From the NCBI RefSeq assembly GCF_004799515.1, contig NZ_SSMX01000008.1, positions 91,700 through 155,699 on the forward strand: a stretch of DNA of 64,000 nt. The letters run 5' to 3'. Made by a program: the position numbers and the translations under genes. The notes beneath the pieces were generated by a model. It ran no database searches and had not been told where the DNA came from. It was given only the letters and a program-made list of their open reading frames with translations. Shown piece after piece: positions 52,555-62,360 of the stretch (positions are counted from its first letter, which is position 1; each line of letters starts with the position of its first letter). This stretch comes from Phenylobacterium sp. (lineage in GTDB: Bacteria; Pseudomonadota; Alphaproteobacteria; Caulobacterales; Caulobacteraceae).

Positions 52555-55500
52555 TCCTTGCGCCAGCGGACGGCCAGGCGCCCGTCGCCCTGACCGCCGA
52601 CCCGGCTGAGGATCGAGAAGTTCTTCTTCACCCGCCACTCGACCTGCGCCGACGCCCCGTCGCGGCCGCCGCCGGTGAGTTCCAGATAGACGTCTCGCGT
52701 CAAGTACTTGCCGCCGGACACCGAGACCGCGCCCGACGTCGAGTCGCCGCCGCCGAACGCCAGGCGGTCGAGCCCGGCGAAGGTGCGCAGATTGCCCAGC
52801 ACGTCGAACCCGCCGCCCCCGGCCAGGGCCGAGAGCGCCGAGGCCAGCTGGGCGGCCTCCAGACCCGATAGCTGCGCGGCGGAACTGCCAAACAGCACCT
52901 GGGACAGGATCTCGTCGTTGGGCAGGCTGGGTGTGGAGGTGAGGCTGATCTCCGGCCGCGCCGCCGTGCCCCGGATGCGCACCTGCGCGGTCAGGGTCGG
53001 GTCGTCCCAGGAGGCCGTCAGGTCGAGCCGCACCTGATCGGGCCTGGTCGAGAGATAGACCACGCCGGCGTCGTCGAACTCGAACCGCTTGCCGGCGAAC
53101 TCATAGTCGCCGCGCACCACGTGCGCCGTGCCGGCCAGCACTGGGTGCGCCGCCGTGCCGGTGACGTGGGCGTCCAGCGAAAGCTCCGCGTCCAGGCCAT
53201 GGCCCTTCAGGAAGACCCCGCGCGGGGCCTTCAGCGTCACGTCGAGGGAAACGCCGTCGCCGCCGTTGTTGGCCGGCGGCAGGGAGGCCGCCAGGTCGGA
53301 CGGGCGGTTCTTCTCCACCACGTCCATCGCCACAACTCCGGAGGGGGTCGGCACGCGCGGGGCCACGTCGGCCCGGTCGATGGTGAGCGCCCCTGAGAGC
53401 CTGATCTTGCCGTCGGTAGTGCGGTCGATGGTGGTGTGGCCGGAGGCCGAGGCGACGGCGATGTCGTTGTCGATCAGCCGGAAGCCCTTCAGATCGAGGC
53501 GGAAGCTGGAGACGCCCTCGCGCGCCAGGCTGATCCGCCCCACGCCCGCCACCGAGCCGCCGTGGCCGTCGACGCCGCCGGCCTGGGTGACGTTGACCGC
53601 GTCCTGGGCGAAGTCGGCCTTTAGCGAAACGTCACGCAGGGAGAGCCCCGTGCCGCCGTCGTCGAAGCGGCCGCCTGTCATGGCGATCTGGCCGGCGGCG
53701 TTGGGCCTGTCGAGCGTACCGCCGAGCGTGCCCTGCGCCGTCACCTGCCCGGCCAGATTGCGCTCGCCGCCGATCAGCAGGTCCCAGAGCGGGCGCACCT
53801 CGCCCTGGGCGGCGAACTTGCCGCTGAGCGGCTTGGTGCGGTCGATGGCGATGCGGAACGGCGCGGCGGTGGCCACGGCGGGCAGGACGGCGCTGGCGTT
53901 GGCGGTTAGGCCCTGGGCGTTGGAGGCGGTCATGTCGAGGCTGAGGCCGCCCTCGCCCAGCCGCCCGCGCACCGTCCCATCGATCCCTGAGGCGGCGGGC
54001 GTCCCCCGCCCCCGCGCGCCGGTCAGCTTGGCCTCCAGCGTCCCGTCCAGCCGCGCGCCGCGCCCCTGCAGGCTGAGGGTCGCGTCGGTCTTGCCGGACA
54101 GGTCGTCGTCCAGCAGGCCCAGCGTCAGGCCGGTGAGTTGGGCGTGGATGTCCGCGCCCGCGTCGGACAGACGCCCGTCGAGGTCGATGCGTCCGCCGTC
54201 GGAGGCCGAGAGCTTCAGCCGCGCGCCCTGCTCCGGGCCGCCGAAGCGCAGTTGGGCGGTCTCGGTGGTGCGCAGCTCGCGCCCGCCCAGCCGCCCCTGG
54301 CCGTCAAAGCTGGCGAGCCAGCCGGGCTTGGCCTCCGACAGGACGCCGTGGCCGTTGACGCCCCACGTGCCGCCCGCGCCGCCACCGTCCATCGCCCCGG
54401 TCGCCTGCGCCGCGTAGGTCAGCCGATAGAGCGTCCCGTCGGCGGTGAGCTTGGCCGCGCGCACCACCACCTGCGAGCCCGGCGCGCGGACCTCGTTGGC
54501 GGTGAGGTTGAGGCTGGCGTGCGGCGAGGCGCCCGCGCCGGCGATCCTGACGGTTCCCGCGACCCGGCCCGCGTCGAGGAAGGCGCCCTTGGTCAGCGCC
54601 ACCTGCAGGTCCGCCGCCGAGGGCTCGGACCGGCGCAGGGAGATGGAGCCCGAGGCCTGCAGCCCGCCAGCGTCCACCGAGAACCCGCTCAGGTCGACCC
54701 CGCCCTCGGGGAAACGGAACTCGGTGTGAGCGTGCGCCGGGCCGTAGGCGCTGGCCGCGGCCAGGGTCACCGCGCCGCTGGAGCCGTCCGCCGCCTTCAG
54801 GAAGCTCAAGGTTAGGTGGGCGTCCTTCAGCGGCAGGCGGGGGACGTCGATCGAGGCCAGGTCGGCGGTGAGGTCGGCGCGCGGGGCGCCCAGGGTCCCG
54901 CTGAGCGCGCCAGAGCCCTTGGCCTTGCCGGCGACCTCCACCGGACCGGCGCGGAATGGCCCCTCGGCGGTCCAGTCGAGCTTGAAGGAGAGGCCGCCGT
55001 CAGCCCCCAGGACACCTGCGGTGGCCAGCGTCATGGCCGCGCCGTCGAGACTGGCCTTGCCCACCGACAGCCGCCGGCCCTGCAGGTCGGCCTGCGCCTT
55101 CAGGGCGGGTTTCGGCCCCAGCAGCCGGTCGATCTCGGAATAGCCGGTGGCGAGCTTGTCGCCGCGCGCGTCGAGGCTGAAGCTCCAGGGCTGGCCTGCC
55201 CGGCCCTGCGAGGCGGACCAGGAGGCCTGGACCGCGCCCGCCGCCCCGGCATGCGCCGCCGACAGGTTGGAGAGCGCGGCCTTGCCCTTGAAGGTGAGGC
55301 CGCCCAGTAGGCCGCGCCCGCCTGTGGCGTCGAGCTTCAGCCCCGCGCCCGCCACCGTGAGCTCGCGCAGCAGGAGCCGCCCGTCCGCCAGCCGCGCCCC
55401 GTCGAGGTTCGCTCTGGGCGCCGCGCCCAGGAGCGCGCCCAGATAGCCTGCGCCCCGGCCGCCTGCGCCGGCCAGCCTGGCCTTCACGTCCCACTGGCCC

Positions 55501-56735
55501 GCCGCCTCGGCCACCTCCAGCGGTCCGGTCATCTGGGCGAGCGCATAGCCGCCCACGACGGCATTCGACGCCGCCGCCGTCCCGGCGAAGCGCCACCCGG
55601 CCTTGGCTTGCGTCACCCGGCCCGCGATCCGCGCGGGCCCAAGCTCCGGGCCGCCGGTCAGCCGCGAGAGCGCCTGCGTGTCGGCGGCCAGGGCCAGGCC
55701 CTGCGGCCCAAGGGCCCGCTTCCCCACATCACCCAGCCCCTGCGTCCGGACGGCCAGGTTTTCAGAGCTGAGCCGGGCGTCCAGGGCGAAGAAGTCCGGT
55801 CCGGCCTTGCGTCCCGCCAGCACGAAGCTGACGCTGCGGCCCAGCCTCTGAGCGTAGGGCGCGGTAAGGCTGGAGGCGGTCAGGTCCACGAGGCCACGCG
55901 CCACGCCGCCGTCCTGGCTCCAGGCGCCTTCGGCCTTCAGCGGCTTGCGCGCGCCGGAGTTGGCGATGGCAGTGAACTGGCCTTGCGAGAGCTTGCCGCC
56001 GGCGGTGACCTCCACCAGGAAGGGCTCCTTCGGCGACAGGCCGAGCGCGCCGGCCAGCGCCCCGCCCTGCGCTTCCTCGCCGTCGATCCGCAAGAGCAGC
56101 GGCCGGTGCTTGGCGAGGTCGAAGTCGACGTTGAGGTAGTCGCCGGGGCGCAGGACGCTGCCCGCCCGCACGCTGCCGCGCTGGCCGCCGCTGCGCCCCA
56201 TGTGCAGCTTCAGGTTCACGTCATAGACGCCGCGCTCGTAGCTGAAGGCCGGCGCGAGTTCGACGCGGGCCTGGGCTTGGTCGATCTGGAACGCCACCGG
56301 CAGACCGGTGTCGGCGCCCTTGGGCCCCAGATTCGGGCGCCGCAGGATCTTCAGGGCCCCGGCTTCGATGTGGCTGGCGTGGAAACGGCGGTTGAGGAGT
56401 TCCAGGTAACTCCATGTCATATGTACGTTATCGGCCTCCAGCCAGGCGCCGGCCTCGTCGTTGATGGTAAGCTTGCGGATCTCTACATCGCGCCAAAGAT
56501 CGCCGCCCAGGCCCTCCACCTTCAGCCGCCCGAACCGCCCGAGTTTCAGTCCGTCGGCCGCCGCCTCGATCAGCAGCCGGCCCTGCGGCAGCAGGACGCC
56601 GTAGCGCACGCCCAGAAAGGTCAGCGCGAACACCGCCAGGACGCCGAGCGCCATGCCTAGGATGGCCTTCGGCAGCCGCGCGCGGGTCCGGCGGCGGGTG
56701 GGCGCAGCTTCAGGGGCGTCATCCGGCGCGCTCAA
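52548..56735 (-). CDS. tamB: TamB, inner-membrane component of the translocation and assembly module
   Basis: A 1395-residue protein: a short N-terminus, one membrane anchor (about residues 22-45, ILGMALGVLAVFALTF), a very long repetitive beta-helical region (AsmA-like) and the C-terminal DUF490 domain (ITLSTP-like SLTSTPSLPNDEILSQVLFG, split here). It forms a hydrophobic groove across the periplasm for lipid transport and outer-membrane biogenesis with TamA. TTG 56735 overlaps the tamA stop (TTGA), indicating coupling. Confidence 0.92.
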   Translation of the reverse strand: MSAPDDAPEAAPTRRRTRARLPKAILGMALGVLAVFALTFLGVRYGVLLPQGRLLIEAAADGLKLGRFGRLKVEGLGGDLWRDVEIRKLTINDEAGAWLEADNVHMTWSYLELLNRRFHASHIEAGALKILRRPNLGPKGADTGLPVAFQIDQAQARVELAPAFSYERGVYDVNLKLHMGRSGGQRGSVRAGSVLRPGDYLNVDFDLAKHRPLLLRIDGEEAQGGALAGALGLSPKEPFLVEVTAGGKLSQGQFTAIANSGARKPLKAEGAWSQDGGVARGLVDLTASSLTAPYAQRLGRSVSFVLAGRKAGPDFFALDARLSSENLAVRTQGLGDVGKRALGPQGLALAADTQALSRLTGGPELGPARIAGRVTQAKAGWRFAGTAAASNAVVGGYALAQMTGPLEVAEAAGQWDVKARLAGAGGRGAGYLGALLGAAPRANLDGARLADGRLLLRELTVAGAGLKLDATGGRGLLGGLTFKGKAALSNLSAAHAGAAGAVQASWSASQGRAGQPWSFSLDARGDKLATGYSEIDRLLGPKPALKAQADLQGRRLSVGKASLDGAAMTLATAGVLGADGGLSFKLDWTAEGPFRAGPVEVAGKAKGSGALSGTLGAPRADLTADLASIDVPRLPLKDAHLTLSFLKAADGSSGAVTLAAASAYGPAHAHTEFRFPEGGVDLSGFSVDAGGLQASGSISLRRSEPSAADLQVALTKGAFLDAGRVAGTVRIAGAGASPHASLNLTANEVRAPGSQVVVRAAKLTADGTLYRLTYAAQATGAMDGGGAGGTWGVNGHGVLSEAKPGWLASFDGQGRLGGRELRTTETAQLRFGGPEQGARLKLSASDGGRIDLDGRLSDAGADIHAQLTGLTLGLLDDDLSGKTDATLSLQGRGARLDGTLEAKLTGARGRGTPAASGIDGTVRGRLGEGGLSLDMTASNAQGLTANASAVLPAVATAAPFRIAIDRTKPLSGKFAAQGEVRPLWDLLIGGERNLAGQVTAQGTLGGTLDRPNAAGQIAMTGGRFDDGGTGLSLRDVSLKADFAQDAVNVTQAGGVDGHGGSVAGVGRISLAREGVSSFRLDLKGFRLIDNDIAVASASGHTTIDRTTDGKIRLSGALTIDRADVAPRVPTPSGVVAMDVVEKNRPSDLAASLPPANNGGDGVSLDVTLKAPRGVFLKGHGLDAELSLDAHVTGTAAHPVLAGTAHVVRGDYEFAGKRFEFDDAGVVYLSTRPDQVRLDLTASWDDPTLTAQVRIRGTAARPEISLTSTPSLPNDEILSQVLFGSSAAQLSGLEAAQLASALSALAGGGGFDVLGNLRTFAGLDRLAFGGGDSTSGAVSVSGGKYLTRDVYLELTGGGRDGASAQVEWRVKKNFSILSRVGGQGDGRLAVRWRKDY

Positions 56736-58531
56736 AAGCTCTGCCCGATGCTGACGTAGACCTGCAGCGGCGACTCGCCGTGCCCATTGGTCACCGGCGT
56801 CGCCAGGTCCACGCGGATGGGCCCGAAGCCCAGGTTGTAGCGCACCCCGACACCCGCCCCGACGCTGGTGTCCTGGAAGTTCGGGAACTGGCCGCTGCCC
56901 ACCGTGCCGCCGTCGATGAACACCACCAGGCCCCACTTCTCGGTCAGCCGGCGGCGCAGCTCGATCGAGACCTCGGCCAGCGACAGCCCGCCCTCCGGCG
57001 TGTTGTCCGACAGCCTGGGTCCAACCTCCTGATAGCCGAAGCCGCGCACCGAGCCGCCGCCGCCGGCGAAGAACCGCTGCGGCGCCGGGATGTCGTCCAC
57101 CGTGCCGTTGGTGATGCTGCCCACGTGAAGGCGCGCGGCCAGCACCGTGTCGCCCTTCAGGTCGAAGGGGATGTAGCCGGAGACCTGGCTCTGCAGCTTC
57201 ACGAAGGGGAATTCGCCGTCGCCGGTCAGCAGGGTGGGCTCGATCCGCGCGCTGATCCGCCAGCCGCGCGTCGGGTCCAGCGGATTGTCGGAACGGTCCA
57301 GCGCCATGTCGAGGAGGCCCGTGAAGGTCACCAGGTCGCGGCCCAGGGGCGTCAGGGTCTCGACGCCCAGCTCGCTGGTGCGGCTGACGTCGATGGAACC
57401 GCCCCAGGTGAAATAGGTGCCCGTGAGCCCGAAGGTGGCGTTGCGGCCCCAGCGGTGGGTGACGTCGGCGCTGACCATCACACCCTGCTGGTCGTAGGCG
57501 GGCGTGTTGGTGTCATAGACCGCGCTGCGCAGGGCCAGGGTCTGCTGGGCGGTCAGCCAGTGCGGCAGGGAAAGATCGAGCTCGATGCGGTTGTCGAGGT
57601 TGGAGACCCGTCCCAGCACCGAGAAGGTGTCGGCGCGCCCCAGAAGGTTGTAGCGCGTCCACTTGGCGTCCAGGCCCAGACCGTCGGTGGTGTCGTAGCT
57701 CGCCCCCAGCTCGACGGTGCGCTTGTCGCGTTCGGCCAGGCTGACCACCACCGGCCTCAGGCCATCGGGCGTCAGGTCGCTGACCGGCGCGAGCGCCACG
57801 GTCACCGACTGGTATACCTGGGTGTCGAGCAGCCGCCGTTCCAGCTCCGCGACGTCATCGGGGTCGTAGGTCGCCCCGTGGGTCCAGGGCGCCAAGTGCT
57901 CCAGCCACTCCGGATGGGTGCGGCCGTGGGATTCGAGCTGGATGGAATCCAGACGGACGAGGTCGCCGGCAACGATGCGGTAGTCGGGCGTGACGGTGTC
58001 GTCGGCGTGGTCGATGACCACTTCGCGCGGCTGGGCCTTCACGTCGGCGTAGCCGCGCTTCTGCACCGCTGCGACCGCCCGGCCCTCCGCGGCGACCACG
58101 TCGGCGGCGCGGCCCGGCGCGCCGGGCTTCAGCGCCAGGGCGGATTCGGCCGCGGCCAGGGTCTTGGGGTCCGGCGTCGCGCCCACCCAGTCGATGTGGG
58201 CGTGGCCCAGGGTGAAGCGCGGGCCGGGCGTGACCTTGACCCGGGCCTTGGGCGCGTCGCCCTCGCCCACGTCAGGCTCGACGTCATAGGCGTAGTAGCC
58301 TTCGGAGCGCAGGACGGCGATGGCGTCCTCGGCGGCCTCGCGAGCGCGGCGGCGGGCTTCGAAGCGATTCTCGATGGGCTTGTCGGCCGCCCCCACAGCC
58401 TGGCCGATCGCCGCGCGAAGGTCCGCCGGCAAGGTCCCCTCGATCTGCGCCTTGGGCTCGGCCGCTGCGGCGGCAAGACCCTGCAGGCACAGGGCTGCGC
58501 CAGCGCTGACGGCAAAGACCAGTCGAGCCAA
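56732..58531 (-). CDS. tamA: TamA, outer-membrane BamA-family protein
   Basis: A 599-residue protein with a signal peptide (about 1-24), POTRA domains (30-250) and a C-terminal Omp85 barrel (about 270-599) with GGGGSVRGFGYQE, the VRGF motif of lid loop L6, and the terminal Phe of VSIGQSF. It pairs with TamB. It starts at TTG 58531, the only start that keeps the whole signal peptide. Confidence 0.92.
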   Translation of the reverse strand: MARLVFAVSAGAALCLQGLAAAAAEPKAQIEGTLPADLRAAIGQAVGAADKPIENRFEARRRAREAAEDAIAVLRSEGYYAYDVEPDVGEGDAPKARVKVTPGPRFTLGHAHIDWVGATPDPKTLAAAESALALKPGAPGRAADVVAAEGRAVAAVQKRGYADVKAQPREVVIDHADDTVTPDYRIVAGDLVRLDSIQLESHGRTHPEWLEHLAPWTHGATYDPDDVAELERRLLDTQVYQSVTVALAPVSDLTPDGLRPVVVSLAERDKRTVELGASYDTTDGLGLDAKWTRYNLLGRADTFSVLGRVSNLDNRIELDLSLPHWLTAQQTLALRSAVYDTNTPAYDQQGVMVSADVTHRWGRNATFGLTGTYFTWGGSIDVSRTSELGVETLTPLGRDLVTFTGLLDMALDRSDNPLDPTRGWRISARIEPTLLTGDGEFPFVKLQSQVSGYIPFDLKGDTVLAARLHVGSITNGTVDDIPAPQRFFAGGGGSVRGFGYQEVGPRLSDNTPEGGLSLAEVSIELRRRLTEKWGLVVFIDGGTVGSGQFPNFQDTSVGAGVGVRYNLGFGPIRVDLATPVTNGHGESPLQVYVSIGQSF

Positions 58532-58754
58532 GCTCTCGAATCCTTAAGCCCGCCCCAAGCTTCGGGTGTAACGGCGCGCCTGCGGACTGTCACGTCCGCC
58601 CCCGTCGGCGCCCCCTGTCTGGCGCCTCCGGATGGGCGCCCAAAGCCTGGGCGCCTGGCTTTCGCGCCGCCGCGTGCGGACGAATGGCCGCGCCCATCTT
58701 CCTGTCTGGCCCTAAGGGTCTTACGACTAGGCGATCGAGAGGGGGACGTCAGGC

Positions 58755-60242
58755 GTGGAGTTGGGCGTAGCCAAGGACCAGGCGAGCGATCGCGCGGACG
58801 AGACCGTCGCGTCGGCCGGGCCCTATGACGAGATGCGCGACGCCGGCGGCGGCGTGCGGCCGCACTACGTCGCCCTGGCCGAGCGCCTGCAGACCCTGAG
58901 CGCGGACGAACTGGCCGAGCGGCAACGGACGCTGGAGCGCTTCTTCCTGCTGCAGGGCATCACCTTCACCGTCTATGGCGCGGAAAGCTCCACCGAGCGG
59001 ATCATCCCCACCGACCTCCTGCCGCGGATCATCCCGGCGGAGGAATGGAAGACCATCGAGGCGGGCCTGACCCAGCGGCTGCGCGCGCTGAACATGTTCC
59101 TGGCCGACATCTATTCGGGCCAGCAGATCCTGATGGACGGGGTCGTGCCGCGCGACCTGGTGCTGATGGCGCCCAGCTACCGGCGCGAGATGCAGAACCT
59201 CTATGTGCCGCACGGGGCCTACGCCAACGTCTGCGGCTCGGACCTGATCCGGCAGCCGGACGGCAAGTTCGCGGTGCTGGAGGACAATCTGCGCGTCCCT
59301 TCCGGCGTTTCCTACATGCTGGCCAACCGCGAGGCCTCCAAGCGGGTGTTCCCGGGCACCTTCCGCGGCGCGGGCGTGCGGCCCATCGACCGCTATCCCG
59401 ACCTGTTGCTCACCACCCTGAAGAGCATGGCGGCCGACTGGCGGCCGAACCCGCAGGTCGTGGTGCTGACCCCCGGGGTCTACAACTCCGCCTACTTCGA
59501 ACACGCCTATCTGGCGCGGCTGATGGGCGTGCCGCTGGTCGAGGGCCGCGACCTCGTGGTGCACGACAACATGGTCTACATGCGCACCACCACGGGCCTG
59601 CGGCGCATCGACATCATCTACCGCCGCGTCGACGACGACTTCATCGACCCGCTCACCTTCCGGCGCGATAGCGGGCTGGGGTCGGCCGGCCTGTTCAACG
59701 CGTACCGCGCCGGCAATGTGGTGATCTGCAACGCGCCCGGCACGGGCGTCGCCGACGACAAGGCGGTCTACGCCTATGTGCCGGAGATCATCCGCTACTA
59801 CCTGGGCGAGGACGCCATCCTGCCCAACATCGAGACCTATCTGTGCCGCGAGCCGGCGCAGCTCAGCCATGTGCTGGCCAACCTCGACAAGCTGGTGGTC
59901 AAGGCGGTGGGCGCATCGGGCGGCTATGGCATGCTGGTGGGGCCGCACTCCACCAAGGCCCAACAGGACGAGTTCGCCACGGCCCTGCGCGCCGACCCCG
60001 GCAACTACATCGCCCAACCGACCATCCAGCTCTCCACCGCGCCCTGCCTGATCGACCATGAGATCGACGCCCGCCACGTGGACCTGCGCCCCTTCATCCT
60101 GTCCGGCGAGAAGATCACCGTGACGCCCGGCGCGCTGACCCGCGTGGCCCTGCGCAAGGGCTCCCTGGTGGTCAACTCCAGCCAGGGCGGCGGGTCGAAA
60201 GACACCTGGGTGCTGACCGACCGCAAGGATCTGCAGCCATGA
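58755..60242 (+). CDS. Circularly permuted ATP-grasp type 2 protein
   Basis: A 495-residue enzyme of the circularly permuted ATP-grasp family: LEDNLRVPSGVSYML, FRGAGVRPIDRYP and KAVGASGGYGMLVG mark the ATP-binding fold. It is thought to catalyse peptide-bond-like ligation. It heads a trio with the alpha-E and transglutaminase genes, an arrangement conserved across many bacteria whose product is still unknown. GTG 58755; overlap with the next gene by ATGA. Confidence 0.93.
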   Translation: MELGVAKDQASDRADETVASAGPYDEMRDAGGGVRPHYVALAERLQTLSADELAERQRTLERFFLLQGITFTVYGAESSTERIIPTDLLPRIIPAEEWKTIEAGLTQRLRALNMFLADIYSGQQILMDGVVPRDLVLMAPSYRREMQNLYVPHGAYANVCGSDLIRQPDGKFAVLEDNLRVPSGVSYMLANREASKRVFPGTFRGAGVRPIDRYPDLLLTTLKSMAADWRPNPQVVVLTPGVYNSAYFEHAYLARLMGVPLVEGRDLVVHDNMVYMRTTTGLRRIDIIYRRVDDDFIDPLTFRRDSGLGSAGLFNAYRAGNVVICNAPGTGVADDKAVYAYVPEIIRYYLGEDAILPNIETYLCREPAQLSHVLANLDKLVVKAVGASGGYGMLVGPHSTKAQQDEFATALRADPGNYIAQPTIQLSTAPCLIDHEIDARHVDLRPFILSGEKITVTPGALTRVALRKGSLVVNSSQGGGSKDTWVLTDRKDLQP

Positions 60243-61186
60243 TGCTCGCGCGGGTCGCCGACAGCCTTTACTGGATCGGCCGCTATGTGGAGCGGGCCGA
60301 GCACCTGTGCCGGCTCTCCGACGTCATGCTGACCGCGACGCTGGACCGCACGGAATCGGCCACCCAGATCGCCCGCATCGCCCTGGCCGCCGTGGGCGAC
60401 CCGGACGACGCCGGCAAGGCGCGCAACCCCTACGAGGCGGCGCTGGCCCTGGTCCTGGACCGCGAGGACCCTGGCTCGGTGGCCAGCTCGCTGGCCCGCG
60501 CCCGGGAGAACGCCCGCCAGGTGCGCGACCAGATCACCACCGAGACCTGGGAGCGGCTGAACCTCATCCACCTGCGGATGACCGATCCGCGCGCGCCGCA
60601 GGCCTTCGCCGACGGCAGCCAGGCCTTCCTGCACGACACCATCGCCGACCTGCACCTGTTCAAAGGCGCCGCCGACGCCACCATGAGCCATGGCGAGGGC
60701 TGGCGGTTCCTGCTGCTGGGCGTCTACCTGGAGCGCGCCCAGCTGATCGGCGCCCTCCTGGAGGTCTGCTTTGGCGACCGCAACCGGCGCGCCATCAACG
60801 ACCACTCTGCACTGACCGGCCTCCTGCGGATGAGCTGCGCGCTGGAGCCCTATCTTAGGGTCTACACCGCCGACATGCAGCCGACCTTCATCCTGGAGTT
60901 CCTGCTGCTGGACGAGGACTTCCCGCGCTCGGTGCGCTTCTGCACGGCGCGGATCGAGGAGCATCTTTCCTCGCTCAGCCGCCACGTGGAGGCCGCCGGC
61001 CTTTCGGCGCCCGACCGCCTGGCCGGGCGGCTGCGCGCGCGGCTGCAGTACGCGGAGATCGGCGAGGTGCAGGCCAGCGGCTCCAGCGCCTTCCTGGGCG
61101 CGGTGCTGGACGAGTGCGCCGCCGTCCACCGCCAAGTCTACGAGACCTTCGTCGCCTACACCCTCGAACAGCGGCTTCCCGCCTGA
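60239..61186 (+). CDS. Alpha-E domain protein
   Basis: A 315-residue, all-helical protein: MLARVADSLYWIGRYVERAEH at the N-terminus and GWRFLLLGVYLERAQ centrally are the alpha-E signature. It always accompanies the circularly permuted ATP-grasp protein and the transglutaminase, and probably acts as a scaffold or ligase partner. Confidence 0.93.
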   Translation: MMLARVADSLYWIGRYVERAEHLCRLSDVMLTATLDRTESATQIARIALAAVGDPDDAGKARNPYEAALALVLDREDPGSVASSLARARENARQVRDQITTETWERLNLIHLRMTDPRAPQAFADGSQAFLHDTIADLHLFKGAADATMSHGEGWRFLLLGVYLERAQLIGALLEVCFGDRNRRAINDHSALTGLLRMSCALEPYLRVYTADMQPTFILEFLLLDEDFPRSVRFCTARIEEHLSSLSRHVEAAGLSAPDRLAGRLRARLQYAEIGEVQASGSSAFLGAVLDECAAVHRQVYETFVAYTLEQRLPA

Positions 61187-61213
61187 TCCGGCCGCTTGAA
61201 GGACTGACCGACC

Positions 61214-62188
61214 GTGCTCCTCGCTGTCCGCCACTCGACCCGCTACCACTACGATGAGCCCGTGCGCGAGAGCGTCATGGAGGTCTGGATGCAGCCGCAG
61301 AAGCGGGCGCATCAGCGGCTGATCAGCTTCGACCTGGACCTCGACCCGGCCGCGCAGCTGTTCTCCTACGCCGACACCTTCGGCAACGCCGTCTACCACT
61401 TCGACATCCCGCAGCCGCATCAGGCCCTGACCATCACCGCCCGCTCGGCAGTGGAGACCGAGCCGCCGCCCGCCCTGCCCGACCGCCTCGACCGCGGCGA
61501 GTGGGACCGGCTGAAGTCGGATTTCGTGCGCGGCGAGCATTTCGACTACCTGCACGCCCATGGCTTCGCCGGGCCGACGCCGGCGCTGGCGGCCTTCGTC
61601 GCCGAGAAGAACCTCGAGGAGCTGCGGGTGCGCGATCCGCTGAGCGCAATCCAGGAGCTCAGCCAGGCCGTCTACGCCGCCTTCGCCTATGAGGCGGGCG
61701 TCACCCGCGCGGACTCGCCGATCGACGACGTGCTGGAGGCGCGCAAGGGCGTCTGCCAGGACTTCGCCCATGTGATGATCGCCATCTGCCGCGGCTGGGG
61801 CGTGCCGGCGCGCTATGTGTCCGGCTACCTGTTCACCGACCGCAAGGCCGGCGACCGCTCCGACCCCGACGCCACCCACGCCTGGGTGGAGGTCTTCCTG
61901 CCCAGTCTGCGCTGGGTGGGGTTCGATCCGACCAACAACATCCCGGCCGGCGAGCGCCATATCGCCTGCGCGGTCGGCCGCGACTATTCCGACGTGCCGC
62001 CGTCGCGGGGCGTCTACAAGGGCGAGGCCGAGAGCGAGCTGGCGGTGGGCGTCACGGTGCGCAAGGCGCGCGCGGCGGTCAGCGAGCCGGAGTTCCTGCG
62101 CATCTCCCAGCCGGCGCCGCGCCCCGGCCAACGCCGCGCCCAGTACTCGGGCCTGGCCTACGACCAGCAGCGCCAGCAACAGCAATAG
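61214..62188 (+). CDS. Transglutaminase-like cysteine peptidase
   Basis: A 324-residue protein. The N-terminal beta domain begins LLAVRHSTRYHYDEPV; the transglutaminase core has Cys in GVCQDFAHVM, His in THAWVEVFLP and Asp in GFDPTNN. It may cleave or form the peptide linkage made by the ATP-grasp partner. GTG 61214, 27 nt after the alpha-E stop; Gln-rich C-terminus. Confidence 0.93.
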   Translation: MLLAVRHSTRYHYDEPVRESVMEVWMQPQKRAHQRLISFDLDLDPAAQLFSYADTFGNAVYHFDIPQPHQALTITARSAVETEPPPALPDRLDRGEWDRLKSDFVRGEHFDYLHAHGFAGPTPALAAFVAEKNLEELRVRDPLSAIQELSQAVYAAFAYEAGVTRADSPIDDVLEARKGVCQDFAHVMIAICRGWGVPARYVSGYLFTDRKAGDRSDPDATHAWVEVFLPSLRWVGFDPTNNIPAGERHIACAVGRDYSDVPPSRGVYKGEAESELAVGVTVRKARAAVSEPEFLRISQPAPRPGQRRAQYSGLAYDQQRQQQQ

Positions 62189-62360
62189 CGGCAAGGGCGC
62201 TGCGGCGGGAAAGCGCGCTTACGCGGACGCTTTGACCCTCCGTCCGGATGGGGCCGAGATGGCGCGCCGGAAGGCCATCGTAGCCCGCCGCAGCGATTTC
62301 AATCTAGGGCGTCAGGTGGGGCGACGGTAGGCCCGCCGCCCCGATCCTTGACGTGGAGCC

